Positions 5,627-9,295 of a DNA stretch of 9,295 bases are shown here, piece after piece; within the stretch, counting starts at the first letter, position 1; each line of letters begins with the position of its first letter. Source of the stretch: JAGOTT01 sp964450795 (GTDB lineage Bacteria > Patescibacteriota > Minisyncoccia > Moranbacterales > UBA1568). Both the position numbers and the translations under genes were made by a program. The notes below the pieces were generated by a model, which worked only from the letters and a program-made list of their open reading frames with translations, did no database searches and was not told the DNA's origin. The stretch covers positions 1 through 9,295 of the forward strand of contig CAYVDI010000037.1 of NCBI GenBank assembly GCA_964450795.1, given 5' to 3'.

Positions 5627-5632
5627 ATTATA
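5627..5632 (-). promoter_or_regulatory. Possible recA promoter -10
   Basis: A perfect TATAAT on the minus strand lies in the gap before recA and would start transcription about 16 nt before its ATG. The -35 position (ATAGCT, 5655-5650) fits poorly, so recA may be fed both from here and by read-through from ftsK. Confidence 0.4.
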
Positions 5633-5651
5633 GCGTTTTCAAAAAATGAAG

Positions 5652-6638
5652 CTATTCCGTTCCGGAAAGACCGGAAGTCGGACGGAATATCCTTTCCGCG
5701 GAGCCCTCATCGGAAAAAAGCGCCTCCTCCGGCCTGGTCCCTTCGCGAACAAACACCGCGGACCCCTTCGTCGAAGAGATACTTATCTCCCCGCGTGCCT
5801 CGAATGATTTCGTTTCACCCGGCCCGAGACGTCCGGAGAACACCGTCTCACCGTCCGCCTTCACGGTCATCGTCACGAATTCGGTCACCCTCAGGGAAAG
5901 CCGGACCTTCTCCGGAACCGTCTCACCGGGAGCGGGCACGGGTACGGAAACGACTTCCGGAATATCGGCATTCACGGAGATCGTCCGCGATCGCGACTTG
6001 CCGAAACGGTTCACCGAAGATATCGAGATCGCATTGAATCCGGCCGTAAGCGTCACATGCTCTGAGAAATGTCCGTCGTCCCCGACGATCGTCTCGACGC
6101 CGTTTATCGAGACGCGCGCGCGCCGGTCGGTCTCCCCGGAAACGACGAGCTCGCCCGTCTGCACGGTCGATTTGTCCATCGGCTCGGAAACGACCAGTCT
6201 GGGTTCGGAAACGAACGACCGGAACTCCACATAGAGATAGGAAAAGAACCCGACCGAAACCAGACCGATCAACAGCGCGACCGCCGTCTTCGAGGAGAAA
6301 TCGAATCGGAACCGGACCGGCGCGTGCGGCTGGAACCGGAAGGGCTCGCCTCGCCCGAGATTTTTCTGGATGCTTCGTTCCCGATCATACATCCGGAGCG
6401 TCGCATCTTCGGGAATGCCGAGAAATGCCGCATAGCCACGGAGAAACCCGCGGACATACACCTCCGGAGGAAGCTTCTCATACGAACCGCTCTCGAGCGC
6501 CTCGAGATACTTCACCTGTATCTTCGTCGCCTTCGACGCCTCCGCAAGACCGATCCGATGATCGTTCCGTATCTTCCGGAGTTTCTCACCCAGCGTAAGC
6601 GATCCGACCTTTTTTCTCGTAAAATCCACGGCAGACAT
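5652..6638 (-). CDS. RodZ-like membrane protein with HTH, Ig-like and DUF4115-like domains
   Basis: RodZ-type proteins link the MreB cytoskeleton to the wall machinery and help keep cell shape. The 328-residue protein has an N-terminal helix-turn-helix of the HTH_25 type (about 14-78, with LGEKLRKIRNDHRIGLAEAS and YVRGFLRGYAAFLGI), a basic linker and one membrane segment (about 117-137). An extracytoplasmic Ig-like beta domain follows (about 147-224, with GELVVSGET and a GDDGHFSEHVTLTAGFNAISI repeat-like strand pattern), then a DUF4115-like end (about 245-320). The ATG at 6638 is preferred over a GTG at 6644 because AGGA lies 7 nt before it. It stands 56 nt after ftsK and 47 nt before recA. 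No mreB is in the window, so the shape role is inferred from the family. Confidence 0.85.
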   Translation of the reverse strand: MSAVDFTRKKVGSLTLGEKLRKIRNDHRIGLAEASKATKIQVKYLEALESGSYEKLPPEVYVRGFLRGYAAFLGIPEDATLRMYDRERSIQKNLGRGEPFRFQPHAPVRFRFDFSSKTAVALLIGLVSVGFFSYLYVEFRSFVSEPRLVVSEPMDKSTVQTGELVVSGETDRRARVSINGVETIVGDDGHFSEHVTLTAGFNAISISSVNRFGKSRSRTISVNADIPEVVSVPVPAPGETVPEKVRLSLRVTEFVTMTVKADGETVFSGRLGPGETKSFEARGEISISSTKGSAVFVREGTRPEEALFSDEGSAERIFRPTSGLSGTE

Positions 6639-6694
6639 GCGCACATCCTAACACACTTTTCCGAAAACAAAAAGGCTTGAGAAAGGGAAGAATC

Positions 6695-9142
6695 CTATAC
6701 CTGCCACTTGTCCCGAGCGACCTGATCGGCAAGCGGATCATCGTATTCCGAATCCCCTTCCTCGCCGGCCTTCGGCCCGACAAGCACTTTGCGACCCTTG
6801 TTCGGACCATCAGGTGTTCCGACCACGCCCTGTTCCTCGAGGAGATCGAGGAGTTTCGCGGCGCGACCGTACCCGATGGACATGCGACGCTGAAGAAACG
6901 TGGTGGCGGCGCGGCCCGATTCGATGACAACCTGTTTCGCTTCATCGTACCGGTCGTCCACCTGGGACGGATCGTCGGGAGAAGCGGAGAAATCCACCTT
7001 TCCGGAAGAATCATTCGAAGATCCATCCGCGCCGGACGGTCCGAAATCCTCGCCAATCTCCTCCTCACCGCGCTCCCGCTTCTCTTTTTCGAGGAAATGC
7101 ACCACCTTCTTCACTTCATCTTCGGTCACGAACGACCCTTGGATGCGCTTCGGCTGGGAAGCGCCGGGCGGCGAGTAGAGCATATCACCTTTGCCGAGAA
7201 GCTTCTCGGCTCCTCCGGTATCGAGAATGGTCCGGGAATCGATCTGGTTCGTCACGAAGAACGCGACGCGGGCCGGGATATTCGCCTTGATGAGACCGGT
7301 CACCACCTCGACGGACGGACGCTGGGTCGCCAGGATGAGATGGATGCCGACCGCACGCGACATCTGCGCGAGACGGACGATCGTCGCCTCGACTTCCTTG
7401 CCGTGCGCGATCATGAGATCCGCCATCTCGTCGATGACGATGACGAGATACGGGAGCGGGTCAAGCTCCTCCTCATGCGAATGTCCATCCTCATTCGTCA
7501 CGATCCTCTTTTCTCCGCGGGCATACTTCTCCTGGTACGAGGCGATATCCCTCGCATGGACCGACTCGAGCAGCTTGAGCCGACGGTCCATCTCGCCGGT
7601 GGCGTACTTGAGCGCGTTCACGACGCGCTTGTTGTCCGTGATGACCGATCCGCCCATGAGATGCGGGATGCCGTTGTAGAGCGAGAGTTCGACACGCTTC
7701 GGATCGACAAGGATGAGTTTGAGTTCCTCGGGAGAATTCTGATAGAGAAGCGAGAGCAGGATCGAGTTCACGCATACGCTCTTCCCGGAATTCGTCGCGC
7801 CCGCGATAAGGAGATGCGGCATGGAGCCGAGATCGCCCAGGATGAAATCACCGGCGACATCCTCACCGAGCACGACGGAGAGATGTCTCGACTTTCTGGC
7901 TTTCCAGACTCCGCTCTCAAGGATATCGCGCATGCGGACCTTCGCCGGGGACTCGTTCGGCACCTCGATACCGACCAAGGATTTCCCGGGAATCGGAGCC
8001 TCGATCCGGATCGGGTGTTTCGCAAGCGCAAGCGACAGGTCCTGCGAGAGCGACGTGATCTTCGAAAGTCTCGTACCGAACGCCGGACTGAACGTATACT
8101 GGGTCACGGTCGGACCGATCTGGGACGCGCCCATCTCGCCGTCGATATTGAAGTACTTGAGCGTGCTCTTGATGATCTGCGTATTCCGATCGATATCGCC
8201 TGAATTCCCCTTCTCCGATTTACTCTCGAGGACATCCGTCGGCGGAAGTTCCCATTGGTGCCGGCGGCGCTTCGGCTTCGGAGTCTGCTGCGTCGACCCG
8301 AACGACCTCCTCGCGCCTTCCTCCCTGGAATCGAACGAGAGGTCCCGCATGTTTCCCTCCGGATCGGATTCCTCGGGACCGTCATCCGGGAACTGGATGG
8401 AACCGATATTGTGTTCCTGGAATCCGTCCGCTGACGGAATTCGGTCGGCGAACGCGGTCGGCGTTATCACCGGAACATCGACGGTCTGGGACGGCGTTTG
8501 GGACGGGTCCGCTCCGGGAACGACCTCCGGGACGGTCACAGGGGCATCCGACGGGATGTTCTTCTCCTTCCCAAGCATCGGCATCCGGCGCCGTACGACC
8601 AGAAGAAAGTGCATGAGCGACACGTTGAAAGCGGCGACGAGTCCGGAGAGAAACAGTGCGGAAAGGATGACCGCACCCGCCACCCGCCCGGTAAACTCGA
8701 AGAAAATCCAGGAAAGCCCGTATCCGACATATCCGCCGCCGTCCCCTTTTTTCGCCGCGGAAAGAAGCTCGCTCTCGGTATCGCCGAGAAAAAGATGAAA
8801 GAACCCGAGTATCGCGACGAAGACGACCCCGAGACCGACGAACTTCACGATATCCGACAACGTCGTCTCGCGACGGCGGAGAAAGAAGAGCGCGGACACA
8901 AGGAGAAGCACCGGGAAAAGCCATTTCCCCCAACCGAAGAGCTTGCCGAGCAGGGAATCGAGCGCCGAGCCGAGTGCGCCGCCCGCATCGAAGAACGCGA
9001 TGAAGAGCAGAATGCCGAGCGTCGCAAGAACGATCGCGACGATCGAGCGCTTCGCGTCGCTCCCAAGCACCTCTTCCCATTCGAACGACGAATCCTCCTG
9101 GTTTTCTTTCGAACCCTTTTCCTCCTTCTTTTTTCGTCCCAT
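6695..9142 (-). CDS. ftsK: DNA translocase FtsK/SpoIIIE
   Basis: Septum-anchored, ATP-driven DNA pump that clears chromosomes from the division site. From the ATG at 9142 it has 815 residues. After a Lys/Glu-rich start there are about four membrane segments (roughly 32-52, 74-89, 97-118, 155-182), then a Pro/Ser/acidic linker (183-300) and the alpha/beta motor: Walker A GATNSGKS (448-455), Walker B LVIVIDEMADL (566-576), LATQRPSVEVVTGLIKANIPARVAF (604-628) and SRTILDTGGAEKLLG (636-650). After a low-complexity acidic spacer comes the winged-helix gamma domain (732-790, with FLQRRMSIGYGRAAKLLDLLEEQGVVG), which reads orientation sequences in known FtsKs. No Shine-Dalgarno is seen at this ATG; a TTG at 9178 would add 12 hydrophobic residues. 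Confidence 0.95.
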   Translation of the reverse strand: MGRKKKEEKGSKENQEDSSFEWEEVLGSDAKRSIVAIVLATLGILLFIAFFDAGGALGSALDSLLGKLFGWGKWLFPVLLLVSALFFLRRRETTLSDIVKFVGLGVVFVAILGFFHLFLGDTESELLSAAKKGDGGGYVGYGLSWIFFEFTGRVAGAVILSALFLSGLVAAFNVSLMHFLLVVRRRMPMLGKEKNIPSDAPVTVPEVVPGADPSQTPSQTVDVPVITPTAFADRIPSADGFQEHNIGSIQFPDDGPEESDPEGNMRDLSFDSREEGARRSFGSTQQTPKPKRRRHQWELPPTDVLESKSEKGNSGDIDRNTQIIKSTLKYFNIDGEMGASQIGPTVTQYTFSPAFGTRLSKITSLSQDLSLALAKHPIRIEAPIPGKSLVGIEVPNESPAKVRMRDILESGVWKARKSRHLSVVLGEDVAGDFILGDLGSMPHLLIAGATNSGKSVCVNSILLSLLYQNSPEELKLILVDPKRVELSLYNGIPHLMGGSVITDNKRVVNALKYATGEMDRRLKLLESVHARDIASYQEKYARGEKRIVTNEDGHSHEEELDPLPYLVIVIDEMADLMIAHGKEVEATIVRLAQMSRAVGIHLILATQRPSVEVVTGLIKANIPARVAFFVTNQIDSRTILDTGGAEKLLGKGDMLYSPPGASQPKRIQGSFVTEDEVKKVVHFLEKEKRERGEEEIGEDFGPSGADGSSNDSSGKVDFSASPDDPSQVDDRYDEAKQVVIESGRAATTFLQRRMSIGYGRAAKLLDLLEEQGVVGTPDGPNKGRKVLVGPKAGEEGDSEYDDPLADQVARDKWQV

Positions 9143-9194
9143 AGGAATGAATAACGATATCACCGAAAAACCGTGCAAAAATCACATCGATGAC

Positions 9195-9203
9195 AGTATA
9201 TCA
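9195..9203 (-). promoter_or_regulatory. Extended -10 promoter of ftsK
   Basis: TGA-TATACT on the minus strand is an extended -10. The -35 position (TATTTC, 9223-9218) is weak. Transcription would start near 9188, giving a leader of about 46 nt before the ATG at 9142. It is the only good promoter candidate at the head of the ftsK-rodZ-recA cluster. Confidence 0.5.
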
Positions 9204-9240
9204 CAAGAACGCGCCGTGAAATATGCGGCAGTCGAAACGA

Positions 9241-9266
9241 AAAGAACCGCCTTCGGGCGGTTCTTT
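9241..9266. terminator. Perfect UUCG hairpin, probable terminator
   Basis: AAAGAACCGCC (9241-9251) pairs fully with GGCGGTTCTTT (9256-9266) across a TTCG tetraloop. Its U-rich flank works in both directions (TTCTTTCC on plus, TTCTTTTCG on minus). No plus-strand gene leads into it, so it most likely ends a minus-strand gene to the right. A TGA at 9283-9281 on that strand, in frame with the window edge, could be that gene's stop. Confidence 0.7.
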
Positions 9267-9295
9267 CCTTCCATGCCTCATCAGAATCCCGGCGT

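Noticed and set aside
4624..5649. 341-codon open frame on the plus strand opposite recA
   Set aside because: Antisense to RecA with an Arg/Asp-rich composition; a shadow of recA codon bias.
5605..5651. SOS (LexA) operator before recA
   Set aside because: No GAAC-N4-GTTC or CTGT-N8-ACAG palindrome is present in the gap.
6677..8203. 508-codon open frame on the plus strand opposite ftsK
   Set aside because: It lies entirely antisense to a clear FtsK, is dominated by Arg, Asp, His and Leu as expected from the complement of GC-biased codons, and has no recognisable domain or ribosome binding site.
7821..8798. 325-codon plus-strand frame opposite ftsK
   Set aside because: Ser/Pro/Arg-rich shadow in another frame; no start signal or motif.
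79..9266. The terminators at both ends share the AGAACCGC core, suggesting repeats of a mobile unit
   Set aside because: The loops and tails differ and the shared part is just a GC-rich stem with an A/U flank, as expected for independent terminators; no transposase lies between.

Overview
The window is a compact, GC-rich bacterial chromosome segment carrying nine complete genes, eight on the minus strand and one on the plus strand. I see no mobile element, CRISPR array, tRNA or rRNA. All genes use standard stops (four TAG, three TAA, two TGA). The short housekeeping proteins, the charged tail on ribosomal protein S6, the coiled-coil/transglycosylase wall enzyme and the HTH/membrane/Ig-like RodZ protein look most like a Patescibacteria (Candidate Phyla Radiation) genome. 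That placement is a judgement from protein character, not from a search.

Left block (1-2340): the classic rpsF-ssb-rpsR operon (S6, single-strand DNA-binding protein, S18) runs on the minus strand, followed by efp (elongation factor P). It ends in a strong intrinsic terminator at 79-105. A good minus-strand promoter at 2331-2359 would give this operon a leader of about 250 nt. That leader contains a highly structured ~105-nt element (2112-2220), the least explained sequence in the window.

Middle block (2460-4510): a perfect 10-bp hairpin and a near-consensus promoter lead into the only plus-strand gene, a secreted DUF5715/M15-like peptidase. It ends in a terminator whose stem contains its stop codon. 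Convergent to it lies a secreted coiled-coil protein with a C-terminal lytic transglycosylase domain. Its extended -10 promoter sits so close to the ATG that the mRNA may be leaderless. Both proteins probably act on peptidoglycan outside the membrane.

Right block (4540-9295): ftsK, a rodZ-like gene and recA, all on the minus strand with gaps of 56 and 47 nt, read as one cluster for chromosome segregation, cell shape and recombination. The cluster begins at an extended -10 promoter (9195-9203) and ends at a terminator after recA. The order ftsK/spoIIIE ... rodZ ... recA echoes a longer cluster known in Bacillus. A perfect 11-bp UUCG hairpin at 9241-9266 separates it from whatever lies to the right.

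No clearly new multi-gene system is visible. The best candidates for something undescribed are the structured rpsF leader, the possible leaderless wall-enzyme mRNA, and the arginine-tipped EF-P.
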